A DNA stretch of 64,000 nucleotides from Spirosoma montaniterrae (GTDB taxonomy: Bacteria; Bacteroidota; Bacteroidia; Cytophagales; Spirosomataceae): positions 4,896,501-4,960,500 of the forward strand of contig NZ_CP014263.1 in assembly GCF_001988955.1 (NCBI RefSeq), in the 5' to 3' direction. Positions 50,145 to 60,025 of the stretch are shown piece by piece (position 1 is the first letter of the stretch; every line of letters begins with the position of its first letter). The notes below the pieces were generated by a model that worked only from the letters and a program-made list of their open reading frames with translations, did no database searches and was not told where the DNA came from. The position numbers and the translations under genes are program-made.

Positions 50145-51135
50145 CCGGAGCAGCAGGACGCGCATTTCGTTTCTGTAGCAGAAACGGTATAATCAGGAAG
50201 CTAATACCGCTGAAGATCAGGTTGAAACCAAAGCCAACGGCGTGCAGGAACGTAGCGGCTGTAGCTCCCTGCGCCGTAGTAAAACCATACAAAACCAACG
50301 CCCGGCTGACAAAAAAGTGATACGTACCAATGCCGCCCTGTGTCGGAACGGCAATGCCCCCCAGCGAGCTGACGGTTAAAATGGTGAGTGCCGCCGACGG
50401 GGGTAACGACCGCGTGACGTCAAATGCCTGAAGCAGCAAATACGTGAACGCCCAACCCATTAGTTGATAAGAAACCGTCAGCCATACGAACAGAGCGGGT
50501 TTGGGCAGTCGCCGAATTGCCAGAAAACCCTCACGAAAGCCGTTGATGGCTCCTAACACTTTCGTAGTCAGCCGATGTTGGCGGATGTGCTGATTCGTGA
50601 ATAGCCACCAGCCTATAAGCCCACCTGCGACTACCAGAACAAGCATGATTTCAGCCCAAAAAACATCAGGAAGGGCAAGGGTAAGGTTACTCAGGTAGGC
50701 TTTCATCCGAACAAACTCAACCAACACGGTCAACAGCAACGTCAGCAGTAACACAAACAAATCGATAACCCGTTCGCCTGCAACGGAGCCAACACTGTGC
50801 GAAAGCGGAATACCATCGGTACGTTGTAGGGTGCCGCATCGGGTCAGTTCGCCCGCGCCGGGAATAATCATACTCGCCATAGCTCCCGATAGTATAGCTA
50901 TAGCAACTCGAAAGAGAGAAGGGCTGTAATGCAGAGCCTGTAATGTAAGCATCCAGCGAATGGCACGCAGCAGGTAATACATACCAAATACTACCGCTGC
51001 AACCAGCAAAACCCAATAATTTGCTTTTTGGAACTGGTCGGCAAGCTCGCCCAAAGGAACGTCTTTCAATACATACCACAGAAGCCCCAACGCCAGCAAA
51101 ATAGAAATAGACTGGCTTACAAATCGCTTGTTCAT
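50086..51135 (-). CDS. Flippase-like/LPG synthase TM-region membrane protein
   Basis: This 349-residue protein has about eight membrane helices. The pattern ALGLLWYVLKDVPLGELADQ, LLRAIRWMLTLQAL, GAMASMIIPGAGELTRCGTL and the late GGIAVPTQGGIGTYHFFVSRAL is the UPF0104/LPG_synthase_TM family. Members move or anchor lipids and include the membrane part of lysyl-phosphatidylglycerol synthase. The C-terminal tail is low complexity and encoded in the overlap with the amidohydrolase gene. It lies beside the polysaccharide cluster, consistent with lipid-linked sugar export. Confidence 0.82.
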   Translation of the reverse strand: MNKRFVSQSISILLALGLLWYVLKDVPLGELADQFQKANYWVLLVAAVVFGMYYLLRAIRWMLTLQALHYSPSLFRVAIAILSGAMASMIIPGAGELTRCGTLQRTDGIPLSHSVGSVAGERVIDLFVLLLTLLLTVLVEFVRMKAYLSNLTLALPDVFWAEIMLVLVVAGGLIGWWLFTNQHIRQHRLTTKVLGAINGFREGFLAIRRLPKPALFVWLTVSYQLMGWAFTYLLLQAFDVTRSLPPSAALTILTVSSLGGIAVPTQGGIGTYHFFVSRALVLYGFTTAQGATAATFLHAVGFGFNLIFSGISFLIIPFLLQKRNARPAAPVSPSHSPPLSRPSPERRAE

Positions 51136-51264
51136 CGGGGCAAATTAGTTATTTTACGAAACATACTATCGTAAGCTGGCAGAACTGGCACGGTATTAGT
51201 AGTTTTGATCTGTATACTCATTGGTATCGTCTAACCCATACAAAAATCTGTCCGTAACCTCTTT

Positions 51265-53367
51265 ATGTCGAAGAAAAGGAAAGGTTCGCCCGTTGCTCCG
51301 GTCACGCCTTCGCCCAGCCGACTTGCCAAACCGCAGCCTGCTGCCGAACCCGTTTCGCTAAAATCGCAGCCCGTCGGGCCAGTCAAACCCGTTGAAACCC
51401 CCAACACTGAACAGCCTTTTGACTTAATTCGGTTCGACAGGCGGGTGAAGTGGTTTTTGGGCATATGCTTAGGATTGTTTCTGCTGCTCTCGCTGGCTAA
51501 AATTCATGCAGTTTCCATACCCATCTGGAATCAAATGATGCCCGATGGAAGTGATGCAAAGCGGGGGGTTATTTCTGGCGAATCGCGCCGAATCCGAATG
51601 GACGATTATGCAGTGATGGCACCGTGGATATTATCACAGACTAATCGAGGTTTGCCTCAGGAAAACGAAACAATTGGTGGTGGTAAAGCCCCCGTGCTGG
51701 TGACTCCGACTAATCATTTCAGCACACTGTTCCGTGCTGATTATTGGGGTTTCTTTTTCCTGAACGCTGAGCAGGGGTATGCCTGGGCATTCAATTTCCG
51801 GGCGATTCTGTCGCTGATAGGAGCAACACTTTTACTGCTGCTGCTCACACAAAATAATTTCTGGCTGTCTCTATTTGGAAGTACATGGCTATTTCTATCG
51901 TCAGGAACACAGTCGTGGACACACATACCAACTGTCATGATTGGTTCGGGCAGTCTGGCTGTAGTGGCTGCAATCTATTTATGTTTTGGTAAGAACAAAA
52001 GGCAGATCATTATTGCAAGTATAGGGCTATGCTATATGGTTTTATACTATGCGTTTATTTTATATCCGCCCTATCAGGTGCCGTTAGGCTATGTGTTTGC
52101 TGCTTTATTTCTGGGATACCTATTAACACATGTCAATAAGCAGCACCTAAGCTCTCAATGGCAAACTAAAATAATAGGAGCAATTAGTGCCTTGGCGGGG
52201 TCTGCCGTTATATTCTATCTCTACTTTACTGATTTGAAGCCGACCATCGATGCCATTACAAATACCGTTTATCCCGGCAAGCGTAGTGAATTGGGTGGTA
52301 CAGGGTTCATTGCCAACTGGTTCTCGGAATATTTTAGCTGGCAGTTTAAAGACACGGCGTTTCCGGGTAGCTGGCTGAACCACTGCGAATTATCGCATTA
52401 TATAACCTTTGCGCCAATTATCATTCCTTCATTGATACTTGTGTACGTTCTGACCCGCCAATTTGACTGGACGCTATTGCTACTTAGTGTATTTGTGGTG
52501 GCTGGCTATATCTGGATTGAAGTTGGTTTTCCAGCCTGGCTGGCAAAGCTGACATTGTGGAATATGAGCCCGACTCGTCGTATGCAAATTCCGTTTGGTA
52601 TCGGGAACGTTTTATTGTCGGTTCTGTACCTGCATTATTTGACAACCGTTCGATTGCCGCGCAAAAATGAATGGGTACTGATGGCGGCTGTCATAATCGG
52701 TGTTATTGGTTTTGTTGGGTATGCTGTATACGTAAATGTTAATGACTCTGACGGTTTCTTCAAGGCATACCAACTATTTCTGCCAGCGGCTTTTTTTGCC
52801 GGATTGGGTATTTTATTGTTACCTACCTGGCAACCGTCTTACCGAACAGCCATTTTCGGAATTGCGATCCTCTTTTTTTTAAGCCCCAACTTAAGGCTTA
52901 ACCCTGTCTCTAAAGGGTTGACGCCTATCACTGAGCATGTCTTGTACAAGGCTGTTCGTGATATTCAGAGCCGGGAACCCGAAGCCAGATGGGTGGTTTT
53001 TGGGGGGCAGTTCGTTTCGTATATGGTTACGGCAACTGGCGTTAATTTGCTAAGTGGTGTAAAATATACGCCACCAAGGCAGATTCTACGTGTTCTTGAC
53101 CCGCAGGCAAAACGGGATTCAGCTTATAATCGTTACGCACACACGGTGTACAGCACATATATAAATCCGCAAAAACCAGACTCAGTTATCATGGTTAACA
53201 CGTTTGAGGATGGCTATACAGTGGCTATGGACCCTTGCTCACCGCGCTTCAAAAAGCTGAATGTCAAATACATTATATTCGACCGGCAGCCGCAGCCAGT
53301 TGAAACGCGGTGCATGAAATTAGTTTCATCGTTAGGTTCGTTACAGATCTATCGAATAAACGATTGA
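51265..53367 (+). CDS. Large multi-pass membrane protein of the glycan cluster
   Basis: The first ~60 of 700 residues are a disordered, Pro/Lys-rich cytoplasmic tail. About 12 transmembrane helices follow (from WFLGICLGLFLLLSLAKI), then a C-terminal ~150-residue soluble domain (AVRDIQSREPEARWVVFGG, VKYIIFDRQP). The early periplasmic loop with PDGSDAKRGVISGESRRIR and DDYAVMAPWILS is characteristic of a family of uncharacterised membrane proteins (DUF7657-like) whose layout resembles GT-C glycosyltransferases. It starts a tight operon with two glycosyltransferases and a DUF2304 gene (gaps of 3-4 bp). Confidence 0.65.
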   Translation: MSKKRKGSPVAPVTPSPSRLAKPQPAAEPVSLKSQPVGPVKPVETPNTEQPFDLIRFDRRVKWFLGICLGLFLLLSLAKIHAVSIPIWNQMMPDGSDAKRGVISGESRRIRMDDYAVMAPWILSQTNRGLPQENETIGGGKAPVLVTPTNHFSTLFRADYWGFFFLNAEQGYAWAFNFRAILSLIGATLLLLLLTQNNFWLSLFGSTWLFLSSGTQSWTHIPTVMIGSGSLAVVAAIYLCFGKNKRQIIIASIGLCYMVLYYAFILYPPYQVPLGYVFAALFLGYLLTHVNKQHLSSQWQTKIIGAISALAGSAVIFYLYFTDLKPTIDAITNTVYPGKRSELGGTGFIANWFSEYFSWQFKDTAFPGSWLNHCELSHYITFAPIIIPSLILVYVLTRQFDWTLLLLSVFVVAGYIWIEVGFPAWLAKLTLWNMSPTRRMQIPFGIGNVLLSVLYLHYLTTVRLPRKNEWVLMAAVIIGVIGFVGYAVYVNVNDSDGFFKAYQLFLPAAFFAGLGILLLPTWQPSYRTAIFGIAILFFLSPNLRLNPVSKGLTPITEHVLYKAVRDIQSREPEARWVVFGGQFVSYMVTATGVNLLSGVKYTPPRQILRVLDPQAKRDSAYNRYAHTVYSTYINPQKPDSVIMVNTFEDGYTVAMDPCSPRFKKLNVKYIIFDRQPQPVETRCMKLVSSLGSLQIYRIND

Positions 53368-53371
53368 GACC

Positions 53372-54109
53372 ATGACTAAGGATAGAATTCTGGTCATTGT
53401 ACCATGCTTCAATGAAGAAGAGGCCGTTGCAGCGGTAATTGAAGATATCAATCGGGCAAAAAACCGATATAGCCTACATCTTGACATACTGGCCGTCAAC
53501 GACTGTTCGACGGATGGCACGTTGGCGGTGCTCAAAAGAGCGAACTGCCTGCATCTCGACCTGCCTGTGAACCTGGGTATTGGCGGGGCCATGCATGCTG
53601 GCTACAAATTTGCCTTCCGAAACGGCTACGACATAGCGGTTCAGATAGACGGCGATGGTCAGCATCCGGCAGATGAATTAATGAAGATTCTCCAGCCCAT
53701 TTTCGATGGGGAGGCTGACATCGTAATTGGCTCGCGATTCTTAAACCGCAGCGGCTTTCAATCGTCGACCATGCGCCGGGTTGGCATCAATTATTTTCGC
53801 CGGCTAAATCAGATATTAATAGGGCAGACTATTTATGACAGCACGTCTGGCTTTCGGGCATTTAATCGGCTGGCTTTATCTACCGTGAACGTCTACTACC
53901 CTGATGAATACCCTGAACCAGAGGCTATTGTTCAGTTTGGTTTGCATCAACTCCGAATGACGGAAGTACCCGTGACAATGCGTGAACGACAAGGAGGAGT
54001 ATCGTCTATCAATACCAGCAGAGCTATTTACTATATGGTCAAAGTGACATTGGGAACGCTGTTTATTTATGCCCGTCTACGAAATAAACTTAAGCATCAA
54101 ATGGCATAA
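53372..54109 (+). CDS. Glycosyltransferase family 2 (polyprenyl-phosphate sugar transferase type)
   Basis: GT-A fold motifs are ILVIVPCFNEEEAVAAVI, LAVNDCSTDGTLAVL and QIDGDGQHPADEL, with NLGIGGAMHAGY. This is the dolichol-phosphate-mannose-synthase-like branch that loads a sugar onto a polyprenyl phosphate. No membrane helices are fused; the neighbouring DUF2304 protein is the usual membrane partner of this branch. It starts 4 bp after the large membrane protein. Confidence 0.92.
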   Translation: MTKDRILVIVPCFNEEEAVAAVIEDINRAKNRYSLHLDILAVNDCSTDGTLAVLKRANCLHLDLPVNLGIGGAMHAGYKFAFRNGYDIAVQIDGDGQHPADELMKILQPIFDGEADIVIGSRFLNRSGFQSSTMRRVGINYFRRLNQILIGQTIYDSTSGFRAFNRLALSTVNVYYPDEYPEPEAIVQFGLHQLRMTEVPVTMRERQGGVSSINTSRAIYYMVKVTLGTLFIYARLRNKLKHQMA

Positions 54110-54112
54110 GTC

Positions 54113-54514
54113 ATGGAAACGATACCTGTCGTCATACAAATTATTGGGCTGACTGGGGCCACCCTGTTCATGCTGTATATTTTTCGGTTGATTGTGCGCG
54201 GCCAGCTTCGGGAAGAATACTCGATTGTCTGGATATTATGCACGATTATCCTGATTGTTTTCTCAATCTGGCGACGCGGCCTGGAACAAATTTCGCTTGC
54301 CCTGGGCGTGTTTTACCCACCATCTCTGATTTTTCTGGCAGCCATATTCGCAATCATTATCTTTCTGGTACACTTATCGGTAGTGGTGTCTCGTTTACAA
54401 AATCATATCAAGACGCTTACGCACGAACTGGCTTATCTGAAACAAGAAGTGGCTATGTTAAAAGAAAACTCAGGACAAGCCGCTGACGGGCCACCCATAT
54501 TAACAGAATCCTGA
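54113..54514 (+). CDS. DUF2304 small membrane protein
   Basis: The 133-residue protein has three membrane helices (VIQIIGLTGATLFMLYIFRL; YSIVWILCTIILIVFSIW; PPSLIFLAAIFAIIIFLVHL) and a C-terminal coiled coil (LQNHIKTLTHELAYLKQEVAML). The RLIVRGQLREEYSIVW segment is the DUF2304 signature. These proteins almost always sit beside DPM-type glycosyltransferases, as here, and probably anchor them at the membrane. Gaps to its neighbours are 3 and 4 bp. Confidence 0.85.
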   Translation: METIPVVIQIIGLTGATLFMLYIFRLIVRGQLREEYSIVWILCTIILIVFSIWRRGLEQISLALGVFYPPSLIFLAAIFAIIIFLVHLSVVVSRLQNHIKTLTHELAYLKQEVAMLKENSGQAADGPPILTES

Positions 54515-54518
54515 TTGT

Positions 54519-55292
54519 ATGGACCTACCTTCTATCAGCGTGATTACGCCATCTTTTAACCAGGGCCATTTCATCAGGCAAACCGTAGAATCTGTTCTTT
54601 GTCAGCAGTATCCCAAATTAGATTATACAATTATTGACGGTCTCTCAACTGATAATACATTATCGATACTTGAAACGTATAAAAGTCAGCTACGTCTGAT
54701 TGTAGAACAGGACAGTGGCCAAACTGATGCTATCAATAAAGGTTTGCGTTCGGCTCAGGGAGAAATTGTTTGTTGGCTTAACTCAGACGATTATTTTCTG
54801 CCGGGCACGCTTCAGGCAGTTGGTACCTATTTTGCCCAGCATCCATCTTGTTTATGGCTAACGGGCGATTGTCTGATTGTTGACGAAGAGGGCACGATAA
54901 TTCAGCAACCCATTCGGTATTATAAACGCTTATTGAGGCAATTACCTGTGCCTGTTTATCTGGGTCTAACAAATGCGGTATGTCAGCCCGCTACCTTTTG
55001 GCGACGTTCTATTCATGCGCAACTGGGCTATCTTGATGAGTCGCTCCGGTATACAATGGATTACGACTGGTGGCTGCGCTTGAAAAGCATACAACCTCCG
55101 GTTGTGCTGGCCCGGCCTCTCACAGCTTTCCGTATTCATAAAGATTCGAAGGGGGGCAGCGAATTTTCTCGTCAGTTTGAGGAGGATTATGCCGTTTTAA
55201 CTAAGTACACATCCAACACATTGACCCGAACCGCACATAGATTGCACAATACGCTGATTAACAGTATTTATCGGGTGCTGAAAAAGGTGTAG
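54519..55292 (+). CDS. Glycosyltransferase family 2
   Basis: GT-A motifs are ISVITPSFNQGHFIRQTVES, TIIDGLSTDNTLSIL, QDSGQTDAINKGL and the metal-binding WLNSDDYF. The later MDYDWWLRL segment is common in exopolysaccharide and O-antigen glycosyltransferases. It closes the four-gene operon. The last 25 bp overlap the convergent glycosyltransferase gene. Confidence 0.92.
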   Translation: MDLPSISVITPSFNQGHFIRQTVESVLCQQYPKLDYTIIDGLSTDNTLSILETYKSQLRLIVEQDSGQTDAINKGLRSAQGEIVCWLNSDDYFLPGTLQAVGTYFAQHPSCLWLTGDCLIVDEEGTIIQQPIRYYKRLLRQLPVPVYLGLTNAVCQPATFWRRSIHAQLGYLDESLRYTMDYDWWLRLKSIQPPVVLARPLTAFRIHKDSKGGSEFSRQFEEDYAVLTKYTSNTLTRTAHRLHNTLINSIYRVLKKV

Positions 55293-56095
55293 GCATTGAG
55301 ATATAAGGCTCGAACTTTTTGAAAAGAAAGCTGTGTGCCTATAAACAAGTAGATGCCAATCCATTTCAAAGGGTTTCTTGTGTGGCCTAAAGCAACGTTC
55401 TTAGCTTCGTAAGTCGATTTATATATATTGCCCCCTGTAATGTTTCCCTCTCTCATCGAAAAAACATGAATAAACCGCTTAGGAATACACGCCACTTCCC
55501 GTCGGTCGGTTATCTTATCAATCATCTGCAACCACAAGTCATAATCCATACAATACTGCAAATGCGTTTTTAACAGAATATTATGCTGTTTACAGAATGC
55601 TGGTCGGAAAAAAACATTTCCGCACATGATTGAGTCGGTAAACCACATTAAATGATAATCAAGATCACGCTTCAGGCGATTTTCGGTAACATTCGATGCT
55701 GTCCAATGAATTTTATAACTCCCATAGCATATAACCGGTTCTATACCTGTTTCGCTCTGGTAACTGTCCAGAAACGTATTTACATCATCGAGCACACAGT
55801 CGTCAACAAGGTAGTCGTCATTCCCCAACCAAAGTACATAATCGCCCTTCGCCGAAGCGATTCCTATATTTACGGCATCAGATAAGCCAATATCAAGGGG
55901 CTTGTCAACACGACGAACACGTTTGTCCAGTCTTGCTATATCATCGACTAACTGATGTGAGCCGTCTATTGATTTACCATCTACAACCACTACTTCGACG
56001 TTAGTGTAGGTTTGATTCCGAACACTTTCTATGCAGCGGATTATAAACTCGGCTCCATTAAAATTCGGAATAAGAATAGTAAAAAGGCGATTCAT
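55268..56095 (-). CDS. Glycosyltransferase family 2
   Basis: It starts FTILIPNFNGAEFIIRCIES, with VVVDGKSIDGS, the NIGIASAKGDYVLWLGNDDY metal-binding region and CMDYDLWLQM. These mark a GT-A family 2 enzyme close in style to the previous one but encoded on the other strand. It follows an FkbM-type methyltransferase gene by 10 bp, so it is the last gene of a minus-strand run. Donor and acceptor sugars cannot be inferred. Confidence 0.9.
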   Translation of the reverse strand: MNRLFTILIPNFNGAEFIIRCIESVRNQTYTNVEVVVVDGKSIDGSHQLVDDIARLDKRVRRVDKPLDIGLSDAVNIGIASAKGDYVLWLGNDDYLVDDCVLDDVNTFLDSYQSETGIEPVICYGSYKIHWTASNVTENRLKRDLDYHLMWFTDSIMCGNVFFRPAFCKQHNILLKTHLQYCMDYDLWLQMIDKITDRREVACIPKRFIHVFSMREGNITGGNIYKSTYEAKNVALGHTRNPLKWIGIYLFIGTQLSFQKVRALYLNAYTFFSTR

Positions 56096-56105
56096 AAATC
56101 ATCAG

Positions 56106-56843
56106 TTATTGCTTTACAAAGATGGCATCCTGCTGTAAAATGACGCCCGTTTTGGGATCAACCAGTTGCTCCAAAGACCCATAGTAAGCGTAACCAAAGT
56201 TCGTCAGGGTTTGATAAATCTCGTGAAAAGAAGAGTCGCCTTCATATAAGCTCTTAATAGCCGTTTCGATAATCACGATTCTGGCTTTATTGAACGTATC
56301 AACACCACCTGCAATAACATTTCGCTCATAGCCCTGTACGTCGATTTTTATAAGTATGTTACCGCTCAAATTGAGTTCGCTGGCTACATCGTCAAGGCGA
56401 CGCACGGGTACGTGAATCTCTTTCGACTGATTCGTTTTAGGGTAACTCCTGCGATGTTCATCCGACATCCTGAGAATTGATGAGGCCGGACTATAGGCAT
56501 TCTGGTTAAAAGGAACCTCGCCTGTCTTATCACCAATAGCATAATTGTATGCCGACAAGTTTTTGAATACGTTGGCTACGTATTCGAGTTTGGCAAAACA
56601 GGCAGGTATAGGTTCGAATGAGTGTACATAAGCAGAGGGAAATAGACTACAGAAGTTAATAGCCGCCTGCCCTACATTAGCTCCAATGTCTAAGATAGTA
56701 TCAATCGCTAAATCGTGAAGCCACGGTGCCCTATATGCCCGGTTAGGCTGAATTTGTAGCCCGTGAGGTATCCATCGAACTAACCGGGGATTTGTTAGAA
56801 GGAAGAAAAAATCATCAATGTACTTCGCCAGTTTCATAAACAA
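56106..56843 (-). CDS. FkbM family methyltransferase
   Basis: SAM-binding motif I is IDTILDIGANVGQAAINF, followed by VHSFEPIPACFAKL and ILIKIDVQGYERNVIAGG, the three hallmarks of FkbM-type O-methyltransferases. The protein is 245 residues, of normal size for the family. Genes of this type in glycan clusters usually methylate sugar hydroxyls. It lies 6 bp after another methyltransferase-like gene. Confidence 0.92.
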   Translation of the reverse strand: MFMKLAKYIDDFFFLLTNPRLVRWIPHGLQIQPNRAYRAPWLHDLAIDTILDIGANVGQAAINFCSLFPSAYVHSFEPIPACFAKLEYVANVFKNLSAYNYAIGDKTGEVPFNQNAYSPASSILRMSDEHRRSYPKTNQSKEIHVPVRRLDDVASELNLSGNILIKIDVQGYERNVIAGGVDTFNKARIVIIETAIKSLYEGDSSFHEIYQTLTNFGYAYYGSLEQLVDPKTGVILQQDAIFVKQ

Positions 56844-56849
56844 ATTGAA

Positions 56850-57551
56850 TTAAATCAGCAAACAATTATCTGGACGATAGAATAAGCCTGTACCCGTTTT
56901 AGTGTATACTATGGGAGAGAGGCCCCAAAACTCCAATCGCTTAAAGCCAGCGTCTTTTAGCAAATTCAAACCAGCCTGCATTTGGCCACTATATTCAAGA
57001 TTATCTACTATAATTACTCCATTAGATGAAACACATCCGATAGAGTTAGCAATACAATTATTACGATTTACACCGTCGACAATGACAATATCGTATAACA
57101 GGTTCCTTGTTTTAATATTTAATGAATAGGGAGTTTCGTCATTCACGTCCATAAAAGCCATATCATGATAGTCTGCTTTTAACTCCAGCGGCTCGTAAAC
57201 AAGAATGGCATTATCGGGCAAATTTCCTTTAATGGTATTATACCAGTCTAAAGAATGCTCGATAGCATGAATAAGACCAACTCGTTTTGCGAACCAGCGG
57301 GTAGAATTGCCGCTACCATATTCATACACATTCATAAACTTATTGAGTCGAGGTTCAATAAATTCTATGAAGGGGTAACTTAACCAGGGAATGGGGCAAT
57401 CAGTGACGTCAATGGCCTGCATCCGACGTACACTACGCAGCCAGCCACTTTGGTGCAGATAGCCCTTACGATCAAAAAGTAAGCCCCAGATCATTCTACT
57501 ATTGAATCGGCGGGCAACTCTTAAGGCTTGTGTGTGCAGAAATTGATTCAC
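56850..57551 (-). CDS. Class I SAM methyltransferase-like protein
   Basis: The glycine-rich motif VYEYGSGNSTRWFA with the acidic residue in HAIEHSLDW, then LYDIVIVDGVNR and GVIIVDNLEYS, give a Rossmann methyltransferase pattern. It resembles the methyltransferases often placed with FkbM and glycosyltransferase genes. It is the first gene of the minus-strand run of three. The predicted substrate is a sugar or lipid in the glycan pathway, by context only. Confidence 0.7.
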   Translation of the reverse strand: MNQFLHTQALRVARRFNSRMIWGLLFDRKGYLHQSGWLRSVRRMQAIDVTDCPIPWLSYPFIEFIEPRLNKFMNVYEYGSGNSTRWFAKRVGLIHAIEHSLDWYNTIKGNLPDNAILVYEPLELKADYHDMAFMDVNDETPYSLNIKTRNLLYDIVIVDGVNRNNCIANSIGCVSSNGVIIVDNLEYSGQMQAGLNLLKDAGFKRLEFWGLSPIVYTKTGTGLFYRPDNCLLI

Positions 57552-57633
57552 AGATAAGAAACAAATAAAATTTTATAGTCCGCGACGGTAGGTGCAAATA
57601 TTGGGCCATAAGATGACAACTGGTTGTAGGCAG

Positions 57634-58986
57634 CTACTCCTCCACCCGATAAATGCCCCGTTTGATAGCATCATCGAAAATAGCTTTAGCCTGCACCGGG
57701 TCGCCCCAGGGAAGTTGAACGCTGTTGGGGTTGGCCCGATATTGAGCGGCTGTCTGCCGAAGCTGAGCCGCACGGGCTTCAATGTTTCGGCGGTGGTGAA
57801 CGTTTGTGCCCGACACAAACAGCAGCATCGCAAACAGCCCGTAAGCAACCGTTACGCTCGTTTGCAGTAGTCTGTGCGTAATTGCTTCTATTACCAGCAC
57901 TACCTGACCCACAAACAGCATAACCGTGATAATGCCGTAACGCGTGCTGAACGCCTGCTGAACGCCAAACCCCGACCGCCCCGCTGTGAGCGATAGGCTT
58001 GTGAGGTATAAAAACAGAAGTAGCCCCACTAATGGCAGATAGTTCAGTAGGCGTCGGGTGTAGAACAGGTAAGCCACAGCCCCCGCTGTTATCAGGACCG
58101 ATGCAATACCAAACAATAGGCTGATTGTGGGGCGGTTTGGGAAAAAAGCACCAATCAGTGAGAAAAAATATTGGATGGCCCGACCCGGATGATTCAGCAA
58201 CGAATCGGCAATGTTGGGGTGATAGGGCGGGCGATAGTACTGCTGGAAATAGAGTATAATAACCATAGCTCCCAGCGCAGTCCAGATAGTTACTTTTCGG
58301 TATTGCTTCAACAAAAGCAATAGGGGTATGCCCGCTGCAAAACAGAACATGCCGTTGCCGCTGGTAAACGTCGCCAGTACTGCCATTGAACAGGCCAGTA
58401 TAAACCAGGTCTGACCCGGTCTGACCAGACAATACAGACTGGAAAAGGCGAACGCAATGACATACAGGTTTTGCAAAGCCGCCATCGACCAGGTAGTTAA
58501 TTCCCAGTATTGAAACAGGAACAGCGAATAGGCTACCGGGATAAAGAAAAAGAGCCGCTTCGGCCACGGATGCCGACGGAAAGCCGTTTTTAGGAAAAGT
58601 ACCGCAAGCAATACGATAGACAGGTTTCCAACCAATGTCAGTCGGCGGAAATTCAGGACGCCAAACAAGTAATAATCTGCCAGAAAAACCAGCCGGTCGA
58701 ATACGATACGATGCTCGTTATATTGTGAGAATAATAAGTCGACGCGTTTGGCAAAGCTGGTTTCAATGAAGACAAACGCAGAAACGAAAGAAAGTGCGCT
58801 ATTAAAGTCGTCCTCGTATGGAAAATTATATGCGTTCTGGAAAACGGTAAGCGTATACCAACCGGCGGGTATGGCGAGCAATAGCCCCCAGAGCACCGGC
58901 AGAAATGGCATTAGCCTTCGCTGGTATGGATGGAGCGAGGGCAACTGAGCGTTTGCAGATAACGGCGTTCGGTTCGTACCGATCAT
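57634..58986 (-). CDS. Multi-pass membrane protein of unknown function
   Basis: This 450-residue protein has about 10-11 hydrophobic helices (LWGLLLAIPAGWYTLTVF, LFFFIPVAYSLFLFQYW, FSLIGAFFPNRPTISLLFG). A first periplasmic loop contains YEDDFNSALSFV, with paired acidic residues, and is followed by FAKRVDLLFSQYNEHRIVFDR, the layout of GT-C type glycosyltransferases. The C-terminal ~50 residues are soluble (RRNIEARAAQLRQTAAQYRA). Context next to glycosyltransferases agrees with a glycan role, but the family is not recognised. An internal ATG at 58911 is an alternative start. Confidence 0.6.
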   Translation of the reverse strand: MIGTNRTPLSANAQLPSLHPYQRRLMPFLPVLWGLLLAIPAGWYTLTVFQNAYNFPYEDDFNSALSFVSAFVFIETSFAKRVDLLFSQYNEHRIVFDRLVFLADYYLFGVLNFRRLTLVGNLSIVLLAVLFLKTAFRRHPWPKRLFFFIPVAYSLFLFQYWELTTWSMAALQNLYVIAFAFSSLYCLVRPGQTWFILACSMAVLATFTSGNGMFCFAAGIPLLLLLKQYRKVTIWTALGAMVIILYFQQYYRPPYHPNIADSLLNHPGRAIQYFFSLIGAFFPNRPTISLLFGIASVLITAGAVAYLFYTRRLLNYLPLVGLLLFLYLTSLSLTAGRSGFGVQQAFSTRYGIITVMLFVGQVVLVIEAITHRLLQTSVTVAYGLFAMLLFVSGTNVHHRRNIEARAAQLRQTAAQYRANPNSVQLPWGDPVQAKAIFDDAIKRGIYRVEE

Positions 58987-59014
58987 CGAAATGGGCTATG
59001 AGAGCCTAAAATTA

Positions 59015-59977
59015 CTAATGCTGCCCGACAAACCAAAAGGCTCGCCGTTCGGCATAGGTATGTTGGTCGCGGGGCGTCAGAAAACCGACATGACCACCCG
59101 TGCGGGGTGTTTCGAGGTAAATGTGTGGATGCGGTTGGGCCAGCCACCCCGGCGAACACTCAGGCGACAGCAATGGGTCGTTCTGGGCATTTAGCAGTAA
59201 TGTTGGTACGGCAATATCCGCCATAAAATTGACTGCCGATGCCTGTTTATAAAAATCACTGGCACTTTGATACGCATTAACCGGAGCCGAAAAGAACTCG
59301 TCAAAATCGCGCCATTGCCGCACCTGCCGCAACTTATCCATGTCCAATTGTCCCGGAAACTGACTGGCCTTGTGGCTGATTTTGACCACTAACTTTTTCA
59401 TAAACCGATTCCGATAGAACCGGTTAGAGGGGCGGTCGAGCAGTGCTGCACTGGCTCCCAGATCGGTGGGAGACGAAATGGCGACGCCCTGCCGAATAAC
59501 GTCGGGCCGGTGTTTGCCATGAACGCCGAGGTATTTGAGCGTGATGTTGCCACCCATGCTGAAGCCAATCAGCGTAACGTGCTGGTAGGTCTTCGTTCGT
59601 AACGCATGACCAATTACTTCACCCAGATCACCGATTTCGCCATGATTGTATAACCGAAAAGCCCTGTTCATTTCGCCACTGCACGAGCGGCAGTTCCAGG
59701 CCAGCACGTCGTAGCCATTCTGGGCGAATAACTTCGCCATGCCACGCATATACTGTCGGTTGCTATCGCCCTCCAGCCCGTGCGTAAGAATAACTAATCG
59801 GGGTTTCCCTTTGTCAATCCAGTCGAGATCAACAAAATCACCATCGGCAAGCGTCAGTCGTTCGCGTTCGTAGGTCACGCCCGGCACCGTGCGAACCAAA
59901 CTCGGAATAATGGTTTGCAGATGGCCGTTATATTGGTAGCTTGGCGGGCCGGTATAGGCCGAAAGAATAAGCGGCAT
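59015..59977 (-). CDS. YheT-type alpha/beta hydrolase
   Basis: The 320-residue alpha/beta hydrolase has the nucleophile elbow GFSMGGN, the oxyanion region LTHGLEGDSNRQYMRG and the WNCRSCSGEMNR segment that marks the YheT/EMB8 subgroup. The acid and histidine fall in NAQNDPLL and TGGHVGFL. The N-terminus YNGHLQTIIPSL is also diagnostic. It hydrolyses an ester; the physiological substrate is unknown. No signal peptide. Confidence 0.9.
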   Translation of the reverse strand: MPLILSAYTGPPSYQYNGHLQTIIPSLVRTVPGVTYERERLTLADGDFVDLDWIDKGKPRLVILTHGLEGDSNRQYMRGMAKLFAQNGYDVLAWNCRSCSGEMNRAFRLYNHGEIGDLGEVIGHALRTKTYQHVTLIGFSMGGNITLKYLGVHGKHRPDVIRQGVAISSPTDLGASAALLDRPSNRFYRNRFMKKLVVKISHKASQFPGQLDMDKLRQVRQWRDFDEFFSAPVNAYQSASDFYKQASAVNFMADIAVPTLLLNAQNDPLLSPECSPGWLAQPHPHIYLETPRTGGHVGFLTPRDQHTYAERRAFWFVGQH

Positions 59978-60025
59978 ACTGGTAATAACAGCTAATTTTG
60001 GGGGTTGTTTTGTCAGCGTTGTACT